In this document: in pieces, positions 45,696 through 57,829 of the stretch
Layout of the letters: every line of letters starts with the position of its first letter
Position numbering within the stretch: position 1 is the first letter of the stretch
NCBI GenBank assembly: GCA_037157565.1
Contig: JAZHRO010000024.1
Location: forward strand, 210,489,501 to 210,553,500
Reading direction: 5' to 3'
Length of the DNA stretch: 64,000 bases
Origin: Thalassia testudinum
Lineage: Eukaryota; Streptophyta; Magnoliopsida; Alismatales; Hydrocharitaceae
The notes under the pieces: model-generated
The model's input: only the letters and a program-made list of their open reading frames with translations
Told to the model about the DNA's origin: nothing
Databases searched by the model: none
Translations under genes and position numbers: made by a program

Positions 45696-48220
45696 TGTTG
45701 AACGCTCTAAATCGGTGTTTTAAAAGTAATGTGTTGTAATATAGCTGATAAATCACGTAGAAAGTTAAAATTTATAACTCAGAAAAGTCTAAGGTCGAAC
45801 GCAGGGAGCAATATGGCAATTTATTTCAAGATCACAATTATAAGCAAGAATATAGCAATGTAACAGCAATTTTAAGCACAAATGATATAAATATAAATTC
45901 AAGAGTCAATGTGGCAAAATGATTAGGATAAAAATGGTGATTTGAATCACCAAATTACCCCATTACAATTATACTCAAGTAATGCAATAGTATCAATCAA
46001 CCAAATGCCACGTCAACTTAAGTGCTACAGTATCTCAAAACCAGCACACAGAGGCGAAGGCCTCTCTTTCTCAAGCCTTAGGGAAAGGCACAGCACAACA
46101 CAGCACCAACAAAGGTGAAGGTCTCTTCAGATTTCGCTAAGTGTCGAGAGATAGGCAGCGAGGCAAAACCCCCCCTCTCTCTCTTTCCCTTTCTTTTCTT
46201 CTTTTCTTTCTCTCAAAGACCCAGGGTTAACCGGGTAACTGGGTAGGAACAGTAACCAGATCCGGGAGCAGGGCTACGGGCGTGAGGTCGCAGCCGAGCA
46301 GTGAAGTGGGTTGGGTCGAGTCTGGTGATTGGGTGCAGGGACCTCACCCCCAGTGTGTCGAGGCAATAAAGCATCGGCACAAGTTCAATTTATGCGCCTC
46401 TTCCCGCTCTAATTCCCACGATGTGGGACTATCTATCCCAGCTTCTTCGCACAGCAACTGCAGTATGTAAAGGTGTCGATTGAGGTCGAAGGAGAAGGGG
46501 ACCGTGTCGATTAACCACCTAGGATGCTTCCTAGGACTGGGTCGCGAGACGTGGGGCACACACCTGGAGTGGATGCCTGAAGAATGTGATGAGAGCTCGC
46601 TTGAAGTAACTGTAGCAATGGCGCTACGGCGCAAATGCCTGAAAAGAGGAAAACTGCTTGATGGCCACGTTAGAGATGCTCAGGAGCATCGTTGTGGCAC
46701 GAGGGCGATGGTGGCGGTGACGAGCTGTGAGACGGGTAAGAGAGGGCTGGCAAAGGCGTACTGTGAATGTGATGATGGTGGTGTTCGGTAGGTGATTAGG
46801 GCAAGCAAACCTCTCAATTTCTTGCGGGGTTTAGCTCACGCGGATGAGGCGGAGCTTTTGGGATAGGTGGCAAGGCTTATGGTCAGGTGTAGCGGACGAA
46901 GAACCTCGCTGGAGTGGTTGCCGAAGTGGAGGAAGATGAAGTCGCAGACGGTGTAGGAGCGATCGAAATAGCAACGTAGTGGCACGGTGATGGTGTGTGG
47001 AAGATAAGGAGTTGAGGCGACTAAGTGGTAGTCGACGAGGGAGAGGTGCGACACCGGGCCTGGTGTGGCTGGCACCGAAGATGAAGAGAGCTCTAGTGGA
47101 AGAAAATCGGCGACGAAGGGGATTGGGGCGCCCGCTAGTATGGCATGACGTGGAAGATGGAGAGGAAGGAAAATCCACCGCTAGTATTGCGAGCAGATGA
47201 TGAGAGTGGTCAGAGGGAGATCCCAGACATTGTGGAGCTTTTCGACCAGAGAGGAGGAACGAGAGGTATTCCAACCAAAAACGAGCGTGAAGAGGACGGT
47301 TTGTCCTCAAGGGTCTTTAAATAGGCCTTAGATGGAGGTTTGAAGCTTGGTAAGTTCGCCGGAGTAGGATACCCACATCTCTCATGTGTTCGCATGAGAG
47401 ATTGCGAAAGAATTGGAGACTTGGACATGACTCAATAGAAAGGAGATTACCTGACGAATCTCCCTTTCAATTTTGAGAGAGATTCGTCAAGTAATCACTG
47501 AGTTCTTGCCAAAAGAAGCTCGCTAGAGTAGGATTCCTTCACGATAATGGCGGAGGGACCTCTTTGCAAAGAGTGACGACAAAGATAGGGGGTATTTGCA
47601 AGGAATTTCAAAAGGTAAGGGATTGTGCGAGAGACAAAGAGTCAGACTAGATCAAATTACAAACTAGGTCAAGACAATCTCTGATTGAGCCCAAATTTTG
47701 ATACAAACCTAATTTGGACCTAAGGAATCCAATGGTAAAGTTGGATTTTGGTTTTGACCTAGGTAATTTATGCAAAAATCTAAATTAGGGCAATAGTCTA
47801 TCCGAGACTCTGTTTTAGGTCAAATCAAAGATGTCAAACCCTAAAGAATATTTTTCTATGATTTTTATAAGGTTTAGATGAATTTTATCTTGATCAGAAC
47901 ATCAATTAATTAAATGGATCTATTTTTAGGGTTTTAAATGTCCATTAATTCTTGAAATATGTGAAAACCCGTTTCTGTCTGCATGGACCCACTTATTAGG
48001 CATTAATGACTAAATGACCTTTAAAAAACCCCTAGCATCCCTCGTGGTTATTGTGTATTTGTGATAAGATGGTAAAATTGCAGAAATAACCATATTCTCA
48101 TCTTTTCTTCTCAAAACAATTCATCCTACTCAGGAGACCTTCTGACTGATATGTAGGAGCTTTTATTCACTTTATAAGACCAAAATGAGGTAGTTATGGC
48201 TCATAGTGGTGTTCCCATTA
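45696..48220 (-). repeat. 5' LTR of Athila element 1 (2.5 kb)
   Basis: On the plus strand it runs from TGTTGAACGC to TTCCCATTA (CA expected, decayed). It shares blocks with 38219-38591, with 49391-50330 (same orientation) and with 60124-62290 (inverted). Recognisable pieces are a CCCTGCGTTCGAC motif (minus) near 45797, a pyrimidine-rich tract at 46166-46212 and TTTAAATAGG near 47316. Frames inside, such as 46480-46791, lack conserved domains. Confidence 0.75.
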
Positions 48221-49367
48221 GTAGATAATGGAGATCTGGGCTCAAAAATGGAAGAATCGAAAGAGATGTCAATCTGGTCGAGTGGTAGCACAAACAAATG
48301 AGTCGAGGCTTGGCCTCGACGAAAATGAACAGTTGGTGGAGGCCTCAAGAGTGGCCTTAATGACCTCATCCCAAGCATGCACTAAAGAGCTAGATGAGGG
48401 ATAGAATGTGTGATGGTCCCAATCGAGGCACCCAAAAATATTTGGGTCACTAAGGAGGTTCGAGGCGGATGATACCTCTAGATCAGAAAGTCACTCACCA
48501 GAGAATTACTTGGGCAGCCAGGAAGGGAAAATCCCGCAAAGACCCCTACACGGTAGAGTGTTCCCACAGGTTAGAGGGTTTCCCCCACCCAACCTTCCTT
48601 GTCACCGAGAATCTAAATAGACCGGAATGACCAAACTTCACTCTAAATTCTACCAATTTTAATCCTGAATATTGTGCCTTGAATTTCATTTGAACTTTAG
48701 AATTGATTTTGATTTGTGACCTAATATGGAGGTTGGATAACCCACAAGGTGGGTCTACTTCACATAATCTGGCCTAAAATTTAGGATGAGTTGGGTAAAA
48801 GAATCCAAAATTAATCTGAGTGGTTTGCAAATAGGTATTAGATCCCGAATGTTAGTGATTCAAGTGATTGTTAGAGCCTTTTTTTAGGGTTTACTTGATT
48901 ACGTTAATTCAACTAAGGCTTAGGTAACACACGATGTAGGAAATCAATTCTCTTTTAAATCAGGCAAGTGTGTTTTCCTGAAACCCTATGGAAACCCTAC
49001 TTTAGCTCTATTTTCTAGGTCCAATTCTTTCCAAAATTGACACTTAGGTCTCAATCAAGAAGGTGAATAGCCTTAGGCACCTTAAGTCCCTAATAGGTAT
49101 AAGTATCAAGATGGGGGTCTCTAAACAAAAATAGATCAAATCAGGCAACTCAGATGGTTAATTCTATGAAATAATGCAAGTTGATCCTAATTGATTCTTC
49201 TTTTAATCCTTTCCAGAAATGAGGGACTTAAAGAAGAAGGGAGTAAAGTTACCTGCCCCCGGAGCAGTTGTGCGGCCGATCTTCCCCCGTGTGCCTTTCA
49301 AAATCATATCCAATCAGAGAAAGCAAGTATCAAATCAGGATTGTAATCCGTGAATGAAATGCACGTT
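48221..49367 (-). other. Leader fragment of a second Athila-family element
   Basis: Non-coding. It lies between the LTR of element 1 and a primer-binding site. About 48400-48800 is repeated in inverted orientation at 62335-62720, which shows it belongs to the leader of this family. Confidence 0.55.
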
Positions 49368-49388
49368 GCTCCTCGGCAATGACATCAA
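49368..49388 (-). promoter_or_regulatory. Athila primer-binding site, deaminated
   Basis: On the minus strand TTGATGTCATTGCCGAGGAGC aligns base for base with the Athila primer site TTGGCGCCGTTGCCGGGGAGC. Every one of the five differences is a transition of G to A or C to T. It directly abuts the LTR at 49391. Confidence 0.75.
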
Positions 49389-49390
49389 AA

Positions 49391-50330
49391 TGTTGTTAGT
49401 GAAAATCGTTGTTTTAAAGTTTAGCATCGTAGTAGAGGACAAAAATAGCAACAACACTTAAATTTATAAACTCGAAATCAATGCGAGTTCAAAGTCGCTC
49501 GAATGGTGCAAATTGGCAATTCAATCCATTGATAACAATATCAAAAAAGATATGCAAATATAATCAAAATTATGCTTAATGTAAATCAGAAGAATCTCAA
49601 TAAAATCAGGAATAAGAGTGCAAAAAGATGGAGTTAAAATGGTGGTTTAAACCACCAATTTAATCCTAATGTCTAAGCTCTCAAATGTCTCAACAGCAAA
49701 TGCAATCCAATATCCACGGCAATATCAGAACCAACCAATCAAATGTCGGGTTAAAGGCTCAGACTCCTTAACCTCAAGAGCCTCAACAGGAGCTAAGGCA
49801 CAGCAACAGTAGAGATACACAAGGGTCTCGTAAGCACACGGCAAGATGGCCTCTCATAGCCACAAAGCGGCTAAGTGTTGAGAGGGGGGCACGAATCCCT
49901 TGGTGCAAAACCCTCCTCCCTTATCAAATTTCTCTCTTTGTTTTTCAACCCTAGGTGAATAGTAACTGGGTAGTCGGGTACTCAAGTCAGAGCCTAGACC
50001 CGCATGCGTGGTGTTGCGAGAGAGGGCATACAAGGCACGTGCGGTGAGGGACCTCACCCCGTGCTTTCGGAGGTGAACAACAGCTGAGGGAATTCCATTT
50101 ATACGTGAGTCCAACTTATCCCCACATGATGTGGGACTAAGTTAACTACCATCCTTCGAGTTCGTTAGCAGCTGAAATGTTCATCGAATTGAGGTAGGGG
50201 CAGCTGCTTGCTGCTTCGATTAAGGGCCTGAAGGCTCCAGCACCTGGAACCGCTTCGATTACGAGTCACAACTAGTCGTATGAAGGCCAGAAGCAGGCAG
50301 TCGATGATGGAGAAGACGGTGGCAGGGGCT
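49391..50330 (-). repeat. Athila-family LTR, truncated
   Basis: Starts TGTTGTTAGTG next to the primer-binding site. It matches 45696-46500 in blocks such as CCCCACATGATGTGGGACTAAG and GGGACCTCACCCC. Homology stops near 50330, where another LTR begins. Confidence 0.65.
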
Positions 50331-50371
50331 GACGTCGCGAAACACGTTTATATAGTTCGTTCGTTGTTGCA

Positions 50372-51987
50372 TGCGCTTACGACATCAATTTCAATTAGAA
50401 AAATCGAATGTGAGTCCAAGTGTCGAACACAGGGAGGCGAGGAATCAGATTCGTTAATCACTTTAATATCACAATATCTGTCGTTCGATTTGTTTGAGAG
50501 AAAGAGAGAGAATAGGGTTAGAAGTTTGAGGTAAAACGGAAGTCGTTAACTATACAATATAGTAAGAACATAGATTCGCATAAGTGGAGCTAAGTACCAA
50601 TGCACTAATCATGAAAATGAGAACTATATTGTGCACGAAAATGTCTTGAAACTATGAGAAAATACATTAGAGGAATGCTTGAAAACATGCAACACTATGC
50701 TAAAGCAACAAAAATAAATGAAAGAAACAAGAGGCGTCGAGGCAACCACAGCAGTGGGGGAAGCTTCCATCGGCGGCTTGGTGACTCCAAGGACGTGCTC
50801 TCAACTCTAGAAGGTGGTGGGGACTCCTAAGTAGAAGATGGTGAAAAGTGGAGGGGGATAGGTCCTTATAAAGAGGTGTAGGAGGGCGTGTTTGCGTGCA
50901 TGGGTCAATAGCAACATTTAAAACGTCGTTGAAGACTAGCCACAAGCGTCACTCAAGGACCCAGCTCATGTGCCCACTAGTGCTCGCGGCTGTCACACGC
51001 AATCGAAGGTGAGCCGTCCGATGCTTCATCAACGATCAAGATGAGCCGCTGAGATCTCGTGCTGCTTTAAGACGTCTGGGCACGTGCTCAGCCATCGGAT
51101 CTTTATCAAAGGGCTGAGATTGCGCATAAGATCGCGCTTCAAATCGCACCTTAGGTGTGCGTATGATCGGGAGTCGACGCAGGCGTCAGGGTGCGCGTGG
51201 ATGCATTGAGCGCTTCCGGCTGCGCCACGTAGACTCTATCAGACCCGCTCGCTTGCGATCGAACAACTCTAATCAATTGAAGTGTGCTATTGTGAGGATT
51301 TGGAAGTGTGGCGGGTTTCGAACACTCGCTGCTTGCTTGCGAGCGCAGCTCTCGCCTGCTGCACTATCCTCGTGGATTGTCGTGAAGATGCGCGCGACGT
51401 CGACCGTTGGATGCAATCGCACGGTCGAGGCTGAGGTGAAGCGTGGCACAACCCTCGCCGTTGGATCTTCATCTGACAGTGGAGAGGCGTCACTGGAAGG
51501 CCTTCATCAGATGTAAGGAGCGTAGGTGAGGAGCGGATGAGCACCATGTGGCGCAACGAGGACCGCTGATCATCAGATCAACGGTCAGGACTTCTTGGAC
51601 TTGTTGCGGGAGCTACAGAGGTCGGATTGGGGTGATTTTGAGCCCATTAGACTCTGTTTGTCGATCCGGATCCATTAGTACAATTCGCTTGCTCATCTGA
51701 GACCTGTTTCAATACGCACTTGTGCACATGGTCATTAAAATTAATTATAAGCAATCTTAATGCAGGAATAACACAATAAGCATGCAATGCTCCCAAGCCC
51801 ACTATAATATGTCATTAATACATATGTGCTCTCAAAATTGACTCTAATTGATAGAATTATCGTCATTATATGTAGAGACATCATACCGCCATGCCTATCC
51901 CTTGCTAGTCCCTACCAAGGTTAACCAAAATGCTATCTACAGCTAGAACTAGGAATTGATAACTCGGGCAGAAGTTACTTATCAACA
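50372..51987 (-). repeat. Second Athila-like LTR with primer-site remnant
   Basis: TACGACATCAA at 50378-50388 resembles a decayed Athila primer site (reverse complement). The LTR-like stretch that follows has a CTCCCTGTGTTCGACACTTGG motif (minus) near 50430 and ends ACTTATCAACA at 51987 (TGTTGATAAGT on the minus strand). It may be the 3' LTR of element 2, which is inferred from position. The frames at 51157-51516 lack domains. Confidence 0.45.
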
Positions 51988-52141
51988 GGAGGAAATTTCT
52001 ACTAAGTACCTAACTCGCAGAGACTCAACAATGCCCGAGTTGTCTACCAAAATGCAGACTGCCCGAGTCCTTACCTTATTCTATATAGAAGCAAATATTT
52101 TTTTTCTTTTTCAACTTTTCTAATTTTTTTGGATTTTTAGA

Positions 52142-52149
52142 GTTGGGGA
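52142..52149. repeat. 8-bp target duplication, left copy
   Basis: GTTGGGGA, repeated exactly at 52850-52857. Confidence 0.85.
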
Positions 52150-52849
52150 TAGGGATGCAAATGGGTCAGGTTCGGGTCGAGTTCAGCTAAACCAATACCC
52201 ATATCCATTTACAAAATCTATACCCATACCCTAGCCATTTACCCATTTGGTATAAAAATTTAAATCTATACCCATATCCATCTACCCATCGGGTACCCAT
52301 TTATAAATTAATCTTGCAATCAAATCATGTCAAATTAGAATCAAAGAAGAAAAATTTACAACACAAAATTATTTATTTTTAGCAAGCTCTCAACATAGAA
52401 ACTCGGGTTACTCTAATTTTATTAATCTCCACTAAAATTATTACAAAAAGAGCCTTTAAAGGGGAATATATCAAAAATAAAAATACAAAAATACAAGAAA
52501 AGACTAAATACAAGTACATTTCAAGCAAAAAATCCCCGTCTCTAAACTAAATATTTAATGGAAGTTTCAGAAGCATTTCCAACCTTTAAAATCATGGAGG
52601 GAATTATGAAGATTAAGGTTATGGAAATGAGGGACTTAAGGTGGGACTAATATATACCTTAGGTAAATGGAGATTTTATTCGGGTATTTGGGTAGGGTAA
52701 TCGAGTATAGATTCATACCCATACGCATACCCAAGCCCAGTCGGGTTTTTTAGATAAAACTCATACCCGAACCCGATCGGGTTCAGGTCAGGATTTACCC
52801 ATTCTTTTCGGGTCAGGTTGGGTCAGGTTTACCAAAACTTGCATCCCTA
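52150..52849. mobile_element. Non-autonomous hAT-like DNA transposon, 700 bp
   Basis: Terminal inverted repeats TAGGGATGCAA and TTGCATCCCTA are flanked by a perfect 8-bp duplication, both diagnostic for the hAT superfamily. Subterminal regions are full of GGGTCAGGTT, GGGTACCC and TACCCATA-type motifs, as in plant hAT elements where the transposase binds repeated sites. No transposase frame is present, so movement needed an autonomous partner. It sits inside the Athila 2 non-coding region and is younger than it. Confidence 0.88.
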
Positions 52850-52857
52850 GTTGGGGA
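52850..52857. repeat. 8-bp target duplication, right copy
   Basis: GTTGGGGA, identical to 52142-52149. Confidence 0.85.
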
Positions 52858-53899
52858 TTTTGGGGTAGCTTTCTACGGCTACCCAACCCACCCAAGACTC
52901 GAAAATGACTCTAAGTACTAAGCAACCTGTCGTAAAAATTGTGAAAGACTCACTCAACGGCAATTAAAATTGACCTCGAGTTTCTACGCCCCTAGGTGAC
53001 CTAAAATAAAATGTTGCATAAAGGTGTATCTATCTGATCGGTAGCTTTCTCCTTACTTTTATTTTTGTGGGGAGAACCCAATGTATATCTCCCCGAATTA
53101 TACTACTTAAGTGTTTTGGAATTCTTATGCATTTTAGGAGCTGGGATCTAGACAACCAGCTAATGGGCTATTACCCACGACAACTTGCCAGCCATATTCA
53201 TGCGGTGAAGTGTGGCTTATTTCTTTTTTTCTTTTTTCTCATTTTCTATTCTTTCTATTTCTTTTTTTTTTAAGTAGGTGGCTTCCCTGATCTAAGATTT
53301 GCCTAAAGACAATAAAAGAGAATGGTCCAGTGAATAGGCTCTTGATAACCGGCCGATGAGCTGTTACCACCAACCATTTGCCAGTCATACCATCCTAGTA
53401 GGTTCATTAGCTACCAAATTTCCGTTAGAATTATCGATGAGTGAGTCAGTGCAAAATGTGTGTAGATGCTTAAACTAAAAATCCCCCCAAATCAGAGGGC
53501 GGGTTGATAAGTTGTACACTTATCACCCTACTTTATTGACCAAATTAATACAGATTATGGTGGCGAGGACTCGAGACCAAGTCCACATTTTAGTGGACAC
53601 TCGGATTGATTACGTTCGAAGACTTGAAGAGTCTAAGCGTTTAGGTCCCTAACATATCGTTTCTAAAAGTTGACAATCTCCTAATACCTAAGTTTTTTTT
53701 CCTAAATTTTTTTTTTCACGTAAATAGAAATTAGTTTAAGCTGACAATTTTGTACTCAGATCATAAGAATTACCACCCCCTTATGCATATGTTGGACAAT
53801 GTCCTCATTGGAAAAATAAATTTATGCAAGGGAGTAAGGAAAGAAATCACCTGAGTTGTCACTGTGTAACCGGTTAGCTTGAAACCTCTGGGTTGCCTC

Positions 53900-55190
53900 C
53901 CAGAAAGCATTGAGTTTACTGCCTCCAGCTGGGCGAAGTTCCAGTTCAACCCTCAATGAGGGTTACAACTTCCTTCGGGGTAATTTGGGCAGGAAAGTAT
54001 TTCAATCTTTGGCCATTAACTGTAAAAGTTTGCCCAGTCCTGGGATTAGCAACTTCTATCGCCTCGTTGGGATAAGGTCTGACCACTTGGTACGGTCCCG
54101 TCCACATAGATCTTAGCTTCCTAGGAAAGAGCTTAAGTCTTGCATCAAAAAGCTAGACTTGCTGATTCAGCTCGATGGTTTTTCTATTAATATCCTTGTC
54201 GTGGACAGCTTTCATCTTCTCTTTATAAAGTTGATTGTTCTCGTAAGCGTCTCGACGGATCTCCTCGAGCTTGGAGAGTCAGAGCTTCCTCTGAGTACCG
54301 ACCATCTGGGAATCCATATTACATCGCTTAACGACCTAGTATGCCCAGTGCTCCAACTCGACCAGAAGGTGACAAGCTTTGCCAAAGATCAATCAATATG
54401 GTGGCATGCCTATCAAGGTCTTAAAAGTGGTCATCCAATCATGTGAACCAATCCTTCCAGTCAGGTCCACAGTCTTTCGCAGAATATTCTTAATCTTCCT
54501 ATTTGAGACTTTAGTTTACCCATTTGTTTGCGGGTGATGCTAGGTGGCAATGCGATGAGTGACCTCGTATTTCTTAAGGCATGAAACTAGGCATTAATGA
54601 AGTGACTCCCACCATTGTTGATCGTGGCCTTAGGTATCCCAAACCAGGAAAAGATATTTTTCTTAACAAAGTCCATGACAGCCTCATGGTTGCATTTTCG
54701 GGTAGGTACGGCTTTGATTCATTTCGAGACATAGTCCACTGAGACTAGTATATACTCAAAGCCGTTTGATGGTGGGAAGGGACCCATGAAATCGATGCCC
54801 CAGACATCGAAAATTTCGATGATTAGAATGGGTTGTAGAGGCATCATATTTTTTTTTGCCATGGTTCCTAAGGTCTGGCATCTAGTGCAAGTCTCCGCAA
54901 AGTTATGTGCATCCTTGAATAGTGACGGCCAGAAAAAATCGGACTGCAAAACTTTTGCAGCTGTCTGCTTCCTAGAGAAGTAGCCACAATAAGCTTGATC
55001 ATGACAGAAGGATAACACATTTTAAACCTCCTCTTCGAGGATACACCTCCTAATGATTTAATCATAACAAAGTATAAACAACATAAGATCATCCCAGAAA
55101 TAATGTTTGGCCTCAGCCAAGAACTTATCCTACTGCTGTCTAAACCAGCCATGCGGAGTCTTCCCTACCACTAAATAATAACTCAATCTG
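53900..55190 (-). pseudogene. Athila 2 integrase
   Basis: The zinc domain lies at about 54870-55020 (CHDQAYCGYF, then CTRCQTLG; the second His is replaced by Tyr). The first catalytic Asp is present in WGIDFMGPF near 54800. The second is Asn (AAT, 54614-54616, within ATINNGGSHF). The third position is Lys (AAA, 54510-54512) where the family has Glu. A TAA at 54516-54518 replaces a Gln codon. All three changes are G-to-A or C-to-T. The C-terminal FTVNGQRLK segment is near 54010. Confidence 0.85.
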
Positions 55191-55339
55191 CATACCAGGG
55201 TAAATTCTTTCCATGCACAACTAGAATTTGTTCATTAGGAAATGTGTCAATTAAGGATAGTGAGGGTCCAATGTGTTCTGGGTGAAGTCTAGATAAGTGG
55301 TCAGCTACAACATTCTTGGATCTCGCTTTGTCGCGTCAA

Positions 55340-55660
55340 ATTCCTGCAGGAGTAGGATCCATTTGATCAGCCTGGATTTAGCATCCTTTTTGGCTAACAA
55401 ATGCCGGATAGCTGAGTGGTTAGTGTAAATGATCATGTGGGATCCTAGAAGGTATGATCAAAATTTTTCCAATCCAAAAACTACGGCAAGCAACTCTTTT
55501 TCTGTGACAGTGTAATTCCGTTGAGCCTCATCCAAGGTTTTGCTTACGTAGTAGATTACCACGGGTTTCTTCTCTTGTCTTTATCCTAGAACTGCTCCAA
55601 TAGCAAAGTCCGATGCATCACACATTATCTCAAAGTCCTGGGACCAGTCTGAGCATTGTA
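55340..55660 (-). pseudogene. Athila 2 RNase H
   Basis: Reads CDASDFAIGAVLG with a stop, then VVIYYVSKTLDEAQRNYTVT, LLAVVFGLEKF and [13 protein letters not shown]. The usual YTDHSA is YTNHSA, so a catalytic-region Asp is lost by G-to-A. Confidence 0.82.
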
Positions 55661-55859
55661 AAATGGGTGCAGTTGAGACTGTATCCCTACGGGTAGTGTA
55701 GGCCTTGATGCAATCAAGTGTCATGTCAAAGAGCACATTGTTGGCTAGAAGGTTAGTCAAGGGCTTGGATAGTTTAGAAAAATATTTTATAAACCTTCTA
55801 TAGAAATCAATGTGTCCTAGGAATGATCTAATTTGTTTAACCGAGATAGGAGGGGGAAG

Positions 55860-56780
55860 TTTGGAAATTAAATTAACCTTAGCTCGGTCAACTTCAATGC
55901 CCCTATGCGAGACGATGTGACCGAGGGCAATCCCTTTTTAAACCATAAAAGTGACTCTTTTCCCAGCTTAAAATCAGGTTGACCTCGATACATCGTTTCA
56001 GTATTTTCTTCAGGTTACTAAGACAATGGTCAAATGAGTCTCCAAAAATGGAGAAATCATCCATAAAGGCCTCAAAATATTCACCTACCATCTCCGAGAA
56101 GATGGCTAACATGCAATGCTAAAAGGTAGCAAGTGCGTTCATAACCCGAATGGCATACGGGGGAATGCAAGCGTGCCATACGGGCAAGTGAACATGGTCT
56201 TCTCTTGATCCTCGGGTGCAATAGCAACCTAGTTATATCCTGAATATCCATCCAGGAAGCAAAAATATTTCCGCCCTGCCAATCGTTTGAGAATCTGGTC
56301 AATGAATGGCAAGGGGAAATGTTCTTTTTAGCGGCTTCATTAAGCTTCTTATAGTCAATACACACCCACCACGCAGTGGTTGTGCGGATGGGGATGGATT
56401 TGCCCTGGTCATTTATGACCATGGTGAGCTCGGCCTTCTTTGGTCCTACTTGTGTAGGGCTCACCCTGGGGTTGTCGGAAATCGGGTAGATGATTTCCGC
56501 ATCAAGCCACTCGATTATTTCTTTTTTAACAACCTCTCACATGTTCGGGATTAGTTGCCTTTGCATCTGGCGAGAGGGTCGAGCCCCAAATAGATCTTGT
56601 GAGTGCAATAAATAGGGCTAATTCCCCTTAAATCAAAAATTGTCCACCCAATTGCTGCCCGATGCTCAAAAAGAGTAGTATTCAACCTAAGTTCTTGGTC
56701 CCTGGTCAGGTGTGCATTGATAATCACAGGGAAAGTATGTCCACCCAACTTAAGGTTATTGGGCAAAGGTTTCAATTCAG
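55860..56780 (-). pseudogene. Athila 2 reverse transcriptase
   Basis: Starts after LRGISPIYCTHKIYLG near 56620, then VCIDYKKLNEAAKKN near 56350, a frameshifted FPDQD(W)QGG region and the active-site EAFMDDFSIFGDSF near 56050. NLILSWEKSHF follows and the region ends near 55870. The catalytic Asp pair is intact. Frameshifts are present around 56100-56300. Confidence 0.85.
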
Positions 56781-57041
56781 GTGCAAGTGGTACAATGTTT
56801 GATGGGTAAGGGAAGGGAGGGAGTTGAGTGACATCAATCTCCTCAAATGAAGGTTGCCGATGGTAATCAATTCTATAGAGTTCAACATTTAGAGATTGAG
56901 ATGGGTTAGGGTAGTCAACAGCTGGTCAAATCAGATGGTTCTCTAAAGAGCTTAGAGTTAGGCAATCTTCAATCAGGGTTTCCACGAGATCGTATTCCTC
57001 GATCCAACCGCAATCGAAAGACTTAGTTGCTTTGAAGATAT

Positions 57042-57824
57042 CTAATTGCATCTTCCTATCTCCAAAGGCGATCTCCATACATCCCGTATCACAATCAATG
57101 TTAACTTGGCCGTAGCTAAAAAGGGTCTGCCCAGGATGGTGGGTGTGTTTTGTAGTTGTTCGGGGACTTCCATGTCAAGGACTAAGAAGTCAACTGGGAA
57201 GTAAAAGTCCTTAACCCAAATAATTACATCCTCGACTACCCTCTTCGGGGTTTTCGCAGATCGGTCGGCCAGTTGGACAGTCACAAATGTGGGCTTTAAT
57301 TCTCCAAACCCAAACTGGTGATAAAGGGTAGTCGGGATTAGGTTAATTGAAGCACCTAAGTCCAAGAGTGCTCTATCAAAGATCATATCACCAATATTAC
57401 ATGAGATCAAAGGTGCTCCGGGGTCAGTCCTTTTAGGAGGTAAGCTGCTGAATATCATCGAACTCACCTGCTCAAATAGCACTACCTTCCTAGGTGCTTG
57501 GGTTTTTGGCTTACACCTGGATGTGCATACATCTTTAAAAAATTTCGCGTAAGCCGGGATATGCTTGATTGCTTCAAGGAGAGGTATATTGATCCGTACT
57601 TGCTTGAAAATTTCAAACAACTCCTTATTTTCAGCCACATTTCTCTTCTTCTTTACCTTATCCAAAGCTTCAGGATATGGGATTTGGGTTTGAACCAGGT
57701 CTGGTTCCTGATCCTTGGGTTCCTCCCACTTATCCTCAGAATCAAGTATCTTAGGTAGTGAGGTCACGGGAGGGGTTGGCCATTTGGGGTCCTGGGTTTG
57801 AGTGTCGCTTCTCAAGGTAACCAC
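57042..57824 (-). pseudogene. Athila 2 gag C-terminus and protease
   Basis: Best preserved coding block: 260 open codons. The segment KQVRINIPLLEAIKHIPAYA followed by KFFKDVCTSRCKPK is the Athila gag-protease linker. The active site is LLDLGASINLIPTTLY, followed by VQLADRSAKTP, FYFPVDFLVLDME and ILGRPFLATAK. The catalytic Asp is intact. The frame is lost just after the LGRPFLAT box. Confidence 0.88.
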
Positions 57825-57829
57825 ATTAA

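Larger units (their letters stand above)
40091..48220 (-). mobile_element. Athila-type Ty3/Gypsy element 1
   Basis: Minus-strand element with 5' LTR at 45696-48220, gag, protease, reverse transcriptase, RNase H and integrase in Gypsy order, and probable 3' UTR and LTR remnants down to 38219. Lineage markers are the DLGASINL protease box, the EVFMDDFSVF reverse transcriptase box and LGRPFLAT. The gag start lies only 9 bases from the LTR, so primer-binding site and leader are deleted. Stops are mostly CAA/CAG to TAA/TAG or TGG to TGA. Confidence 0.85.
51988..53880 (-). other. 3' untranslated region of Athila element 2
   Basis: Non-coding, with a hAT-like insertion (52150-52849), pyrimidine-rich tracts at 53220-53272 and two diverged copies of an approximately 55-bp unit (53142-53196 and 53337-53392, sharing CGACAACTTGCCAGCCAT/CCAACCATTTGCCAGTCAT). 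An inverted repeat TGATAAGT-TGTAC-ACTTATCA is at 53509-53529. Confidence 0.5.

Noticed and set aside
46480..47310. ORFs of 103 and 159 codons between the Athila elements
   Set aside because: They lie inside the 2.5-kb LTR, are not preserved in the sister LTR at 60124-62290 and show no motif.
48280..48330. GGTCGAGTGGTAGC resembles a tRNA A box
   Set aside because: No B box at the right distance. The segment sits within the leader region of the Athila-family element.
51157..51556. 119-codon ORF resembling a small gene
   Set aside because: Arg/Ser-rich, with an overlapping antisense frame, inside LTR-like sequence; no conserved domain.
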